Source: Selenomonas sp. (GTDB lineage: Bacteria > Bacillota > Negativicutes > Selenomonadales > Selenomonadaceae). Taken from it: 64,000 nucleotides of DNA. Position numbers and translations under genes: made by a program. The stretch lies in the NCBI GenBank assembly GCA_018052705.1, contig JAGPMW010000011.1, positions 1-64,000 on the forward strand. The letters run 5' to 3'. Shown piece by piece: positions 1 through 7,895 of this stretch (the first letter of the stretch is position 1; every line of letters begins with the position of its first letter). The notes beneath the pieces are model-generated. The model was not told where the DNA came from and did not search any database. It worked only from the letters and a program-made list of their open reading frames with translations.

Positions 1-126
1 AGCGTCCGCGCCGTATTTTAGGCTATCGTTCTCCAACAGAACTATTCGATACATTCCTCGATGGAGTCTATTCTATTGATAATATTTATTGATTATTTTT
101 TGTTCAATTTCAACTTGCAATTTACC
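1..126 (+). mobile_element. 3' end of an IS30-family-like insertion sequence (cut by window edge)
   Basis: The first 92 bases encode the C-terminal tail of a transposase. They are followed within about 10 bases by TGTTCAATTTCAACTTGC (from position 101) running to ATTTACC, which looks like an IS30-type terminal inverted repeat. The left end lies outside the window, so the boundary at about 126 is inferred from general IS30 layout: transposase stop, then the repeat almost at once. No target duplication can be checked. Confidence 0.5.
3..92 (+). CDS. IS30-type transposase, C-terminal fragment (partial)
   Basis: An open frame enters from the left edge and stops at 90-92. The visible 29 residues contain RPRRILGYRSPTELF, which matches the conserved C-terminal end of IS30-family DDE transposases (usually written as N-x-RPRK-x-LGYRTP-x-E-x-F). 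The catalytic DDE residues would lie upstream of the window, so intactness cannot be judged. An IS3-type transposase is a less likely alternative. Confidence 0.55.
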   Translation, partial: RPRRILGYRSPTELFDTFLDGVYSIDNIY

Positions 127-215
127 TAATTATAATTATATCATAATACTTCTTTATCCTACAATATTCTAGAGAATCCGACAGAATATTTTTTTCAGAA
201 CTGTGCTGGTCAATA

Positions 216-731
216 TCAACGCTGCGGCATAACAGTAGCAACAATTGCCTCTGCAGGGTCCATCGCTGTACCATCTAATATTGCTTCGACAAGTTTTTCG
301 CCCTCATAGCGCAGCTTCAACGAAAATACCGTTTTCCGGCTCGCAAGCAGCCGGAAAAATATCTTATCCCCGGCCCATATTGGCAGATCACAAACCGCAG
401 ATTTATCGATCCACTCCAACGTGCCTTCATCACAAGTGCCAACCTTGCCCTGAAATCCAGTTGCTGTGTAAAGAAACATGTACTCGGTCTGCCAACGGTC
501 GCAACTGAAGGTGATAATTCCACGCAGCTGGTAATCAGTCAGTGTAAGGCCAGTCTCTTCCATCGTTTCGCGCAGCAGGCACTCTTCTGGTGACTCATCC
601 TTTTCAAAATGCCCGCCAATACCGACCCATTTATCCTTATTGATGTCATTTTCTTTCTTCACCCGGTGCATCATCAGGTACTGCCCATCACGCTCAATAT
701 AGCATAAGGTCGTCTGATTATTCTTTGTCAA
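216..731 (-). CDS. NUDIX hydrolase (MutT/8-oxo-dGTP diphosphatase-like)
   Basis: A 171-residue protein with a complete Nudix box near residues 39-61: GGHFEKDESPEECLLRETMEE followed by TG, fitting G-x5-E-x7-REUxEExGU. Family members hydrolyse nucleoside diphosphates linked to another moiety; the substrate cannot be read from sequence, though the N-terminus (TLCYIERDGQYLMMHR) is typical of the 8-oxo-dGTP diphosphatase group. The start is TTG, chosen because GAGGAG sits 8 bases upstream, inside the end of larE. Only 5 bases separate it from larE, so the two are probably co-transcribed and translationally coupled. Confidence 0.85.
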   Translation of the reverse strand: MTKNNQTTLCYIERDGQYLMMHRVKKENDINKDKWVGIGGHFEKDESPEECLLRETMEETGLTLTDYQLRGIITFSCDRWQTEYMFLYTATGFQGKVGTCDEGTLEWIDKSAVCDLPIWAGDKIFFRLLASRKTVFSLKLRYEGEKLVEAILDGTAMDPAEAIVATVMPQR

Positions 732-736
732 ATCTT

Positions 737-1561
737 TTACTCCTCTTTATTCAAGGCCTCGTTCATGCTGCCGGTCCGATAACCGATGAGATCCAGTGTA
801 ACATAGTCAAAACCCAGAGCGCGGAACTTCGCTGCAACATCTGCCCGGATATCCGCCGTCATAAACCGGTCAATATCGGCTGGCAGAAGTTCAATACGGG
901 CCAGACTGTCATGCTGACGAACGCGGAACTGCGTAAAGCCTTTTGCCTGCAGGAGTTCTTCCGCCACATTGATCCGCTGCAGATTCTCAGGGGTCAATTC
1001 CTCACCATAGACGAACCGGGATGCAAGACAGGCAAACGAGGGCTTGCTCCAGGTTGCAAGCCCTAATTCGCGTGACAAGTCGCGAATATCCTGCTTCGTA
1101 AAGCCTGCCTGATGCAAGGGGCTCTTAATATCCAGTTCCCCCAGAGCCTTGCGTCCGGGGCGATAGTCACCATCATCGTCAAGATTCGTACCATCCACAA
1201 CGGCCGCCAGCCCCAGCTGCCCCGCCATTTCCTTGAACTGGCTGAACAGGGCATATTTGCAGAGATAGCAGCGATTGGTCGGGTTAAATCGGATGCCATC
1301 GATCCCCAAGGTGTCAAACTTCTTGATTATATGATGCACGCCTTCTTTCTCGCAGAATTCCCGAGCCTCGGCTACATCCCGTTCCGGTACAAAAACCGAA
1401 CTGGCCGTAAAGGCAGTCACTCCATCCCCCAGGGTATCATGTGCCACTTTCAGCAAAAAGGTAGAATCCACCCCGCCCGAAAAAGCAACAGCAACAGCCC
1501 CCAGCTCCTGCAGATACGCCTTCAAATCCAACAATTTCTCATGAATCTCTTTTGCCATCAT
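737..1561 (-). CDS. larE: LarE, ATP-dependent pyridinium dicarboxylate sulfur transferase
   Basis: LarE inserts sulfur into the pincer precursor of the nickel cofactor of lactate racemase. The N-terminal PP-loop FSGGVDST binds ATP. Three cysteines (CYLC around residues 98-101 and the C in SFACLASR near 178) match the LarE subtype proposed to hold a [4Fe-4S] cluster, rather than the single-cysteine sacrificial type of Lactobacillus plantarum. The start is placed at the ATG at 1561, which has AGGA 9 bases upstream; an ATG six codons earlier lacks a good site. No larA, larB or larC is nearby, so the partner may be encoded elsewhere. Some LarE-like PP-loop enzymes have unknown roles. Confidence 0.85.
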   Translation of the reverse strand: MMAKEIHEKLLDLKAYLQELGAVAVAFSGGVDSTFLLKVAHDTLGDGVTAFTASSVFVPERDVAEAREFCEKEGVHHIIKKFDTLGIDGIRFNPTNRCYLCKYALFSQFKEMAGQLGLAAVVDGTNLDDDGDYRPGRKALGELDIKSPLHQAGFTKQDIRDLSRELGLATWSKPSFACLASRFVYGEELTPENLQRINVAEELLQAKGFTQFRVRQHDSLARIELLPADIDRFMTADIRADVAAKFRALGFDYVTLDLIGYRTGSMNEALNKEE

Positions 1562-1598
1562 ACTCACCAATCCTATCATACAACTATGTTTTATTTAT

Positions 1599-1629
1599 AT
1601 TGTATCACTGAAAGTATACTCCAAGTCAA
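1599..1629 (-). promoter_or_regulatory. Putative sigma-70 promoter of larE-nudix
   Basis: On the minus strand TTGACT (1624-1629) and TACAAT (1599-1604) are separated by 19 bases, longer than the ideal 17. The transcript would start about 30 bases upstream of larE, which separates this unit from the structured region at 1700-2210. Confidence 0.4.
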
Positions 1630-1699
1630 GTATAAACAGAAACTTGCAGGACTGTTTGCTGAAATTAGAAACAAGTTACGAGTAGATCAAGGCTCAGCA

Positions 1700-2210
1700 C
1701 GGGGCTCGGTAAAACTATTTTTTTCGCCTTGCACTAAATGTCCCGCCCTGTCCAAACGTACGGATTTAGTTTACGCGCCGGTACCACGGCGCCGCAACGA
1801 ATCGACGGACCTTGATAATACCTACGGCGTGCCAGCCTGCGGCAAGTCGTTCCAGACGAAAAAAATAGTTTCCCCTCACCCGCCGTCAATTGATTGCGGC
1901 TGCTGTAAAGTTCTCGTTCTATTGGCCGGTCGAGGTTCAATTCGAGCAGATTTGTTAAATCTTAACATCCATGAAGGAAACAGTCCCTAGCTGCATCGAG
2001 CCCAGCCGCGGGGACAGCGCATAGGCATAAGTGGAGCTTTGGTGTTCTGCGTTAAGAAGAATTTTTTTGCCTACTGCTGATCGTTTCAAAAGAGCGTCCG
2101 TTCAAACGAAGTGCGTTTAGCTGCTTTTGGAATGCTTAATTGAAAGGCAAAAAAAGTCTTTAGCAGGTTACCTAGGCGGAACGTTGGCTATGCGCTGTCC
2201 CCACGGCGGT
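1700..2210 (-). ncRNA. Candidate large structured non-coding RNA, family unknown
   Basis: The 650-bp gap between larE and apbE has no protein gene with family similarity. It holds two nested structures. Unit 1: 19-bp arms at 2006-2024 and 2188-2206 with one C/A mismatch on the plus strand that becomes G-U on the minus strand; inside it lies a second pairing in which TTTTTTTGCCT (about 2061-2072) matches AGGCAAAAAAA (about 2144-2155). Unit 2: 1708-1726 pairs with 1857-1875 (17 of 19), enclosing hairpins GCGCCG/CGGCGC (1775-1792), ACTAAAT/ATTTAGT (1733-1770), TGCC/GGCA (1830-1844) and TCGT/ACGA (1848-1860). The wobble pattern favours the minus strand. Unit 1 alone has the length and rod shape of 6S RNA, but I recognise no conserved motif. 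Confidence 0.4.
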
Positions 2211-2236
2211 CTTATTTCTGCATTTTCCCTTTTATC

Positions 2237-3283
2237 TTACTCGACGGGAAATTCTTCATTGCGTTCAGTCAATTGATCTTCAAAGCCCCGAACCGGGTGC
2301 AGATGCTGCTGTTGATCGACAATCATTCCCGTAATTCCTGCGGGCAGCTGCTCCATAAATTGCTGCCCTTTCTCCGGCCCCAATACAAAGACTGCCGTCG
2401 TCAAGAGATCTGACAACATCCCGGCATCTTCTACGCTGCCATCGATAACAATCGTATCTCCCATCACGCCAGTCCATGCCGGTGCTCCCGTCTGTGGATC
2501 AAGAATATGATGATAGCGCCGCCCATCCTGCTCAAAGAAACGCTCATAATCGCCTGATGTTGACAATGCCTGATCCGAAATCGGCACCACCGCAAGCACT
2601 GCGTCTTTATCCTCACTGCGTGGATGACGAATACCGATGCGCCAGTCCTTGCCTTTATCATTCTTCCCCAACGCATAGATTGAACTTGCTCCGAGATTGA
2701 TCAGTCCATCCTTAATCCCATGCTTCAGATAAATCTTGCGTACCTCATCCAAGGCCATTCCCTTGGCAATCCCGCCAAAATCCAAACTCATGCCGGCCTG
2801 CATTAAGCGGGCACTATGCGTCTCGGGCTGCAGCTCGACTTTCTGCCATCCGGTCAGTGACTTCGCTGCCGTAATCTCCTCTGCCGAGGGTACATGTGCC
2901 TTATCCGTACCAATCCCCCAGAGGTTCACCAGTGGCCCCATTGTCACATCCCAGGCACCACCAGTAAGCTGCGAATACTGTTGTGATACCTCCAGCATAT
3001 GATAAATCTCCGGGTGTAACGGTACCCACGCACCGGTTCCAGCGGCTGCTGACAACTTGCAGACATCACTGCCCTCGATGTTGGGGCTGGCCATTGCCTC
3101 AAGCTCTTTAAGACGTTTCATACTTTCGCTTACAGCTGCTTCCGATTCCCTGCCAGTCGCAGACAGCGTAGCCACCGTATCCATCACGGTCATTGTCTGC
3201 CGTGCCGAAGGCTCTGAACCACAGCCAGCAACCAATACCATCACTGCCAGCAGTACCGCCCCAAACCCACTCTTTGCTTTCAT
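2237..3283 (-). CDS. apbE: FAD:protein FMN transferase (ApbE), lipoprotein
   Basis: ApbE attaches FMN to Thr/Ser of target flavoproteins (Rnf, Nqr subunits, fumarate-reductase-like enzymes) outside the cytoplasmic membrane. The N-terminus has a lipoprotein signal with lipobox VAGC (Cys21), followed by the ApbE landmarks TVMDTVATLSATG, LDFGGIAKGMALD and DGLINLGASSIYALG, and the late segment DAGMLSDLLTTAVFVLG. The 348-residue length is normal. The start at 3283 is supported by GGAG 11 bases upstream; an in-frame ATG 20 codons earlier would spoil the signal peptide. It appears to be monocistronic, and no target flavoprotein lies beside it. Confidence 0.9.
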   Translation of the reverse strand: MKAKSGFGAVLLAVMVLVAGCGSEPSARQTMTVMDTVATLSATGRESEAAVSESMKRLKELEAMASPNIEGSDVCKLSAAAGTGAWVPLHPEIYHMLEVSQQYSQLTGGAWDVTMGPLVNLWGIGTDKAHVPSAEEITAAKSLTGWQKVELQPETHSARLMQAGMSLDFGGIAKGMALDEVRKIYLKHGIKDGLINLGASSIYALGKNDKGKDWRIGIRHPRSEDKDAVLAVVPISDQALSTSGDYERFFEQDGRRYHHILDPQTGAPAWTGVMGDTIVIDGSVEDAGMLSDLLTTAVFVLGPEKGQQFMEQLPAGITGMIVDQQQHLHPVRGFEDQLTERNEEFPVE

Positions 3284-3452
3284 CTTTGCTTCACTCTCCA
3301 GTCTGTTTGGAGCTATTATACCATAGAACAACAATTCACACATGGCAGCAGGAATTTGTTCGCCTTGCGGCGAAATTCTATTTTATAGAAAATTCTCACG
3401 GTAATTCCCAATTCAGACCTGACTAAATAAATCCGAAAAAGGATGTGATTCT

Positions 3453-3728
3453 ATGAATGCCCGTATGCATGCTGACAAAGTCGCCTATTTCTTCATTGCA
3501 TTCGCCGTATATCTTCTGCTGCGCGCGTTTTCTGTCTACCGGACCGCACCGCTCGTGAATGTATTGCTCTATGTGGCGATTGCCGTCTCCCTGCTCACCA
3601 GCAATGTTCCTCGCGTACTGGATATCCCGCTCCATTATGCCTACCCAGTACGCTGTGTCGAGTATTTTACCTTTGGTATTGCCATGGTGTGCTTCATCGC
3701 CCTCTGCCTCCGGCATATTATCGCATAA
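3453..3728 (+). CDS. Small integral membrane protein, unknown function
   Basis: A 91-residue protein with three hydrophobic segments (about residues 10-25, 33-49 and 70-88) and basic residues near the first turn (RAFSVYR). It resembles PsiE-like small membrane proteins only in size and topology; I do not recognise a family. AGGATGTGATTCT precedes the ATG. It stands alone, between the divergent apbE and the kor operon, and ends in a strong terminator. Confidence 0.6.
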   Translation: MNARMHADKVAYFFIAFAVYLLLRAFSVYRTAPLVNVLLYVAIAVSLLTSNVPRVLDIPLHYAYPVRCVEYFTFGIAMVCFIALCLRHIIA

Positions 3729-3774
3729 AGAAATCCCCGGTACGAAACAACTCGTACCGGGGATTTCTTTATGC
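3723..3774. terminator. Bidirectional intrinsic terminator
   Basis: A perfect 23-bp inverted repeat (3723-3745 and 3752-3774) with a 6-base loop, GC-rich at its centre (TCCCCGGTACGA) and flanked by A/T-rich arms that supply a U tract in both directions. It separates the plus-strand small membrane protein from the converging kor operon and overlaps the stop of the former. Confidence 0.9.
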
Positions 3775-3788
3775 GCCTATAGGAAGGA

Positions 3789-4319
3789 TCAGGTCTGGCC
3801 AGCCGCATCCCAGCCTACCTGCAGAGCCTTCATGTTCTGTTCTACAGTATGTGGCGGTACACGATGGGCCACCGATTGCTTGATCGTATCAAAGCTTACA
3901 AGATTTGTCAGCCGGACCAATGCGCCCAGTGCTACGATATTCGCAAAGAGCGGTTTCCCAACCTGCTCAATGGCAAGCTTCGTAATAGGAATCCGGACCA
4001 CATGGGGAAAATCTGGCGTCTCGGGAACCAGACTGTCATCGAGTACCAGCAGACCATCAGCATTGAGGTCTCCGTAATATTTATCTGCGGCCTTCTGCGT
4101 CATCGCGAGTACGAGATCCGGTACCAGGACATGCGGATGATAGATGGGGCCATCATCGATAATGACCTCGGATTTCGATGCGCCGCCACGAGCCTCTGGT
4201 CCATAGGACTGGGACTGGACTGCTTCTTTGCCCTCAGCTACTGCGGCTTCAGCGAAAATGATGGCTGCCGTGATGACACCCTGTCCGCCCGAGCCAGATA
4301 GTCTCAGCTGTTTCCTCAT
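3789..4319 (-). CDS. korC: 2-oxoacid:ferredoxin oxidoreductase, gamma subunit (KorC)
   Basis: The gamma subunit of a four-subunit 2-oxoacid:ferredoxin oxidoreductase. The N-terminus LRLSGSGGQGVITAAIIFAEAA is the signature of the POR gamma domain, followed by SQSYGPEARGGASKSEVI. The 176-residue length is usual for a KorC chain. It overlaps korB by 4 bases and is the last gene of korDABC. Choice of 2-oxoglutarate over branched-chain oxoacids as substrate rests on the whole operon, not on this subunit. Confidence 0.88.
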   Translation of the reverse strand: MRKQLRLSGSGGQGVITAAIIFAEAAVAEGKEAVQSQSYGPEARGGASKSEVIIDDGPIYHPHVLVPDLVLAMTQKAADKYYGDLNADGLLVLDDSLVPETPDFPHVVRIPITKLAIEQVGKPLFANIVALGALVRLTNLVSFDTIKQSVAHRVPPHTVEQNMKALQVGWDAAGQT

Positions 4320-5143
4320 TTAGCTGCACCTCCTGCCTTCTCAATGACCTGATCATAGGCCGTATCATAGTCCATCGCGGCTGCCTGATATAAGAGGCCG
4401 ATAGGGAACTTCTCGTCGGTTTTTTTCTCGGCCGCCAGTTTATCCCAGGCCGCTTTCATAATGGCGTTGTCCCGCATCCATTTGAGCATATCAGCTGCAC
4501 TGCCCATTTTATTCTTGCGGCCATACGCGGTCGGACACTGGACCATTGCCTCGATAAAGGAAAAGCCCTGATTATCAAAACCGCCGGTAATCATATCGGT
4601 GAGATGCTGTTCATGATAAGCTGTGGAGCGGGCTACATAGGTAGCACCGGCAGCCTCGGCCAGATTGCATGCATCAAACGGACGATCAATCGATCCATAG
4701 GGTGCCGTCGTAGCCTTCTTGCCAAGCGGCGTCATAGGTGACGCCTGCCCGCCAGTCATCCCATAGATATTATTATTGAACAGTACTACCGTCAAATCGA
4801 CATTACGCCGGCAGCCATGAATGAAATGGTTGCCGCCAATAGCGGTGCAATCGCCATCACCGGTAATCACAATAACATTAAGCTCCGGGTTGGCCAGCTT
4901 AATACCCGTAGCGAATGGAATCGCACGACCATGCGCGGTATGGAGCGTATCAAAGTCCATATAACCCGAAGCACGGGACGAGCAGCCGATGCCTGATACA
5001 ATAACGGTATTATCCTGGGTCAGTTCAGGTTTCTTCTCAATCGCCTCTACGATTGCTTTCATGGCGATACCGTTGCCGCAGCCTGGGCACCACATGTGTG
5101 GGAGCCGGTTCTGACGGAAATATTTCTCGTAGCTTCTTTCCAT
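4316..5143 (-). CDS. korB: 2-oxoacid:ferredoxin oxidoreductase, beta (TPP) subunit (KorB)
   Basis: The thiamine-diphosphate-binding subunit. MWCPGCGNGIAMKA near residue 18, the GIGCSSR motif, and the TPP/metal motif GDGDCTAIGGNHF followed by NNNIYGMTGGQ are all present, as in 2-oxoglutarate synthase and related KorB proteins. It catalyses oxidative decarboxylation of a 2-oxoacid to the acyl-CoA, with electrons passed to ferredoxin. It abuts korA (start shares a base with the korA stop) and overlaps korC by 4 bases, so expression is probably coupled. Confidence 0.9.
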   Translation of the reverse strand: MERSYEKYFRQNRLPHMWCPGCGNGIAMKAIVEAIEKKPELTQDNTVIVSGIGCSSRASGYMDFDTLHTAHGRAIPFATGIKLANPELNVIVITGDGDCTAIGGNHFIHGCRRNVDLTVVLFNNNIYGMTGGQASPMTPLGKKATTAPYGSIDRPFDACNLAEAAGATYVARSTAYHEQHLTDMITGGFDNQGFSFIEAMVQCPTAYGRKNKMGSAADMLKWMRDNAIMKAAWDKLAAEKKTDEKFPIGLLYQAAAMDYDTAYDQVIEKAGGAAK

Positions 5144-6291
5144 TACTTATTCCCCTCCCCACAAAGTGCATTGATCCCGGCTTCGATCTCAGCCGGTTCA
5201 AAAGTCTGCATGTTGTATTTGCCACAGAACTCAACCGGGCACTGTCCGTTCACAGCACGACGGACCTCATTGACAACCTGTCCATAGTTCAGCTCCGCGA
5301 CCATGATGCCCTTTACTCTGGCTGCCAGACGCGCGATTGCCTGATCGGCAAACGGCCAGATAGTCATCAGCCGCAGGAGTCCGACCTTCTGCCCCTTCTT
5401 CCGGGCATTAGCTACCGCCTCATAGGCCGTACGGGCGGTACCGCCGAATGATATGACGGCATACTCGGCATCGTCCATGAAGTATTCTTCGGTATGGATG
5501 ATTTCTTCACCCACGCGGGCAATCTTCTCATGCAGACGATGAATAGACATCTCCGTAACCTTCGGACTGCCCGACGGAAAACCGGTGTCGTCATGAAGCA
5601 GCCCCGTCACATGGATGTGGTAGCCGTGCCCAAAATCAGCTACGTTTGGCACGAGATCCTCATCTGGCGTAAACGGCTCATAGCCCTCGGCGCGAGTTTT
5701 CTTCGGCTGACGGCGCGGATAAATATCCAGACTTTCCGCAGCCGGCAGCTCAACCTTCTCACGCAGATGTCCGACAATCTCATCCATCAACAGAATAACC
5801 GGTGTGCGAAACCGCTCGGCATAGTTCACAGCCATAACCGTCACATCATAGGTCTCACGGACGCTCCACGGCGCCAGTGCAATGATCGGATGATCGCCGT
5901 GCGTTCCCCAACGCGCCTGCATCACATCGGCCTGCGACGGTGCAGTCGGCTGTCCGGTGGACGGACCGACACGCTGAACATTCACCAGCACACACGGAAT
6001 CTCGGCACAGGCTGCATAACCAATCAGTTCCTGCTTCAATGAGAAGCCTGGGCCGGAAGTGGCATCCATTACCTTCTTGCCAGCCAGCGAAGCACCAAGA
6101 ATGGCGCCCATACTCGCAATCTCATCTTCCATCTGCACAAACTTGCCGCCAACTTCTGGCAGTAATTTAGCCATGGTCTCAGCAACCTCGGTCGACGGCG
6201 TAATCGGATACCCCGCAAAAAAACGGACACCGGCAGCGATTGCACCTTCTGCACAGGCCTCATTCCCCTGCATCAGTCTTGCTCTGCTCAT
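5143..6291 (-). CDS. korA: 2-oxoacid:ferredoxin oxidoreductase, alpha subunit (KorA)
   Basis: The 382-residue alpha subunit. FFAGYPITPSTEVAE (residues about 24-38) and MDATSGPGFSLKQELIGYA mark the pyrimidine-binding domain; VGPSTGQPTAPSQADV and the C-terminal transketolase-like region (GLLRLMTIWPF) follow. Together with KorB and a separate two-cluster ferredoxin subunit this matches 2-oxoglutarate synthase, feeding succinyl-CoA or running reductively to 2-oxoglutarate; a branched-chain (Vor) substrate cannot be excluded. It overlaps korD by 4 bases. Confidence 0.9.
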   Translation of the reverse strand: MSRARLMQGNEACAEGAIAAGVRFFAGYPITPSTEVAETMAKLLPEVGGKFVQMEDEIASMGAILGASLAGKKVMDATSGPGFSLKQELIGYAACAEIPCVLVNVQRVGPSTGQPTAPSQADVMQARWGTHGDHPIIALAPWSVRETYDVTVMAVNYAERFRTPVILLMDEIVGHLREKVELPAAESLDIYPRRQPKKTRAEGYEPFTPDEDLVPNVADFGHGYHIHVTGLLHDDTGFPSGSPKVTEMSIHRLHEKIARVGEEIIHTEEYFMDDAEYAVISFGGTARTAYEAVANARKKGQKVGLLRLMTIWPFADQAIARLAARVKGIMVAELNYGQVVNEVRRAVNGQCPVEFCGKYNMQTFEPAEIEAGINALCGEGNK

Positions 6292-6488
6292 ACTGCCGCC
6301 CCCTTATCTACGAAAATCGCATAATCCGGGCAGCGCAGTTCGCACTGTCCGCAGGCGATACAAGCATCGCCATTCACTACGTGTACCTTGCCCAGCTCAT
6401 CGAGTGCCAGCACCTGCTTTGGGCAGAAGGCAATGCAGATTCCACAGCCCTTGCACCGTGCCATCTTGATGGTAATATCAGACTTCAT
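6288..6488 (-). CDS. korD: 2-oxoacid:ferredoxin oxidoreductase, delta (2x[4Fe-4S]) subunit (KorD)
   Basis: A 66-residue ferredoxin-like subunit with two CxxCxxCxxxCP cluster motifs, CKGCGICIAFCP and CIACGQCELRCP, that carry electrons from the TPP site to external ferredoxin. The start at 6488 is set by AGGAGG about 8 bases upstream; the longer in-frame extension contains non-conserved sequence. It is the first gene of korDABC, overlapping korA by 4 bases. Confidence 0.9.
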   Translation of the reverse strand: MKSDITIKMARCKGCGICIAFCPKQVLALDELGKVHVVNGDACIACGQCELRCPDYAIFVDKGAAV

Positions 6489-6642
6489 CCAGACCCCTCC
6501 TGATTCAACACCTATTCGTTCCTCACATAAAATGAAGCAACAATATGTTTTTATATCATAGAAACTATGCAACTTATGTAATACACTTTTACATCATAAC
6601 AGATGTGTTAATAAAAATCCAGCATTTTTGTAAATTTAGGAT

Positions 6643-6659
6643 ATGTGTATATCACACAT
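6643..6659. promoter_or_regulatory. Palindromic ATGTGT-N5-ACACAT site upstream of korDABC
   Basis: ATGTGTATATCACACAT is an inverted repeat about 155 bp before korD, in an AT-rich, gene-free stretch (6489-6708). Its TGTG/CACA half sites are of the kind bound by Crp/Fnr-family proteins, and a Crp-family gene lies at 36920-37612. Assignment is speculative. Confidence 0.3.
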
Positions 6660-6708
6660 GATTTCATTGCCTCTATTTAGAATTATGTGACATTTAACCC
6701 TATTAATA

Positions 6709-6739
6709 AAGGAGTTCGCCATTCAGGGACGAACTCCTT
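6709..6739 (-). terminator. Intrinsic terminator of the DMT exporter gene
   Basis: AAGGAGTTCG (6709-6718) and CGAACTCCTT (6730-6739) form a perfect 10-bp stem with an 11-base loop. Read on the minus strand it is followed by TATTAATA; on the plus strand by CTTTGT. Confidence 0.75.
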
Positions 6740-6769
6740 CTTTGTCCTTATATTTCTTGCAAAAACAGC

Positions 6770-7642
6770 TCAGGATTCAGATTCCATAACAGATCCACGA
6801 CTCTGCCTTCCCGAAAGAATGACACCAGTCAATACCATCACCGCACCAATCATACTCATTGGTCCGAATGCTTCATGCAAATAAACTACACCAATCATTG
6901 TAGCAAACACCGGCTCCAGACAGAACAGAATGCCAATACGCTCTGCCGAAGTATATTTCTGCGCCACCAGCTGCGCAATGAAACCGAAGGCCGAACAGAT
7001 GAGGCCCAGATAAAGCATGGCAAACCAGCTGCTCTCACTCCCCGGCCATGCAGGCGTTTCAACCAGGAACGCCGTAATAAGCCCGAACAAACCTGTAAAT
7101 CCAAACTGCAGCATCCCCAACGTGAGCGCATCCATCTTCCCGAGCAATCGCTCAGAATAGCTGACCTGTACGGCATTGAGAAATGCACCGAACAGGCAAA
7201 GCAGGTCTCCCGGGTTCAAATGAAGTCCATTATGCAAAGTGAGAAAGCCAATGCCCACGGCCGACAACGAGGCCGTCATCAGTATCGAACGCCGCAATGG
7301 ACGCTGATACCCAAAACGCTCGACGAACGGAATAAATATCACCATCAGACTGGTAATAAAACCCGCATTTGATGTTGTCGTATACTTGAGACCAATGACC
7401 AGACTTCCAAAACTCACGAATACCAGGAGCCCGACCAGCAGCCCTGCCCAGACCATCCGGGCAGTAATCCGCGCCCAACCGCGGCCCAGCAGCAAGGCCG
7501 CAACCAGAAATGCAATCCCGAAACGATAGGCCACAATTGTAAATGGCGCAAAAGTTTCAAGACCTTCCTTCATAAATAAATAAGACGATCCCCAGCAGAA
7601 CGTCACAAAGAGCATCAACAGCTCTGCGCGTTTCGTTGACAT
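6770..7642 (-). CDS. EamA/DMT-family transporter
   Basis: A 290-residue protein with about ten hydrophobic segments arranged as two EamA repeats (residues about 6-135 and 150-280). Landmarks are FCWGSSYLFMKEGLETFAPFTIVAYRF in the first repeat and SAERIGILFCLEPVFATMIGVVYLHE in the second. DMT proteins of this type export amino acids or other metabolites; the substrate cannot be assigned. The gene is alone between two intergenic gaps with its own terminator; RBS AGGAGC lies about 8 bases before the ATG. The gap 7643-7895 holds only AT-rich sequence and the start region of the next gene. Confidence 0.85.
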   Translation of the reverse strand: MSTKRAELLMLFVTFCWGSSYLFMKEGLETFAPFTIVAYRFGIAFLVAALLLGRGWARITARMVWAGLLVGLLVFVSFGSLVIGLKYTTTSNAGFITSLMVIFIPFVERFGYQRPLRRSILMTASLSAVGIGFLTLHNGLHLNPGDLLCLFGAFLNAVQVSYSERLLGKMDALTLGMLQFGFTGLFGLITAFLVETPAWPGSESSWFAMLYLGLICSAFGFIAQLVAQKYTSAERIGILFCLEPVFATMIGVVYLHEAFGPMSMIGAVMVLTGVILSGRQSRGSVMESES

Positions 7643-7895
7643 AAAAACCAGCTCCTTTCCTGATATTCTTTATGTATTTTTATGCTTTTTTGTATATTTT
7701 ACCGTATTGTTCTTATTAGAAGTACATTTTAGCAGGTATTCATTGCATTGTCCATAACATACAAACATTTTGGTAAACAACGTTACAAGCACTCCTGCAG
7801 CTCTCTGCTGCTTAACTTTTTCTGCATTCCAACGATAGTATTAATAGAGTGTCACTATCATTACACAACGCTGTCCAACAGAAAGGAGGATATTC

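Noticed and set aside
1775-1800. GTGGTACCG on the minus strand, reminiscent of the T-box motif GGGTGGNACCGCG
   Set aside because: The match is partial, no specifier stem or terminator follows, and larE already has its own promoter downstream.
1112-1990. A 292-codon plus-strand open frame over larE and the 1600-2000 gap
   Set aside because: It runs antisense to larE, whose protein matches a family at every motif, and its own translation is compositionally odd and has no family similarity.
1970-2000. GAAGGAAACAGTCC resembling the RNase P core GAGGAAAGTCC
   Set aside because: The universally conserved core is broken by inserted bases and the matching 3' element is not found.
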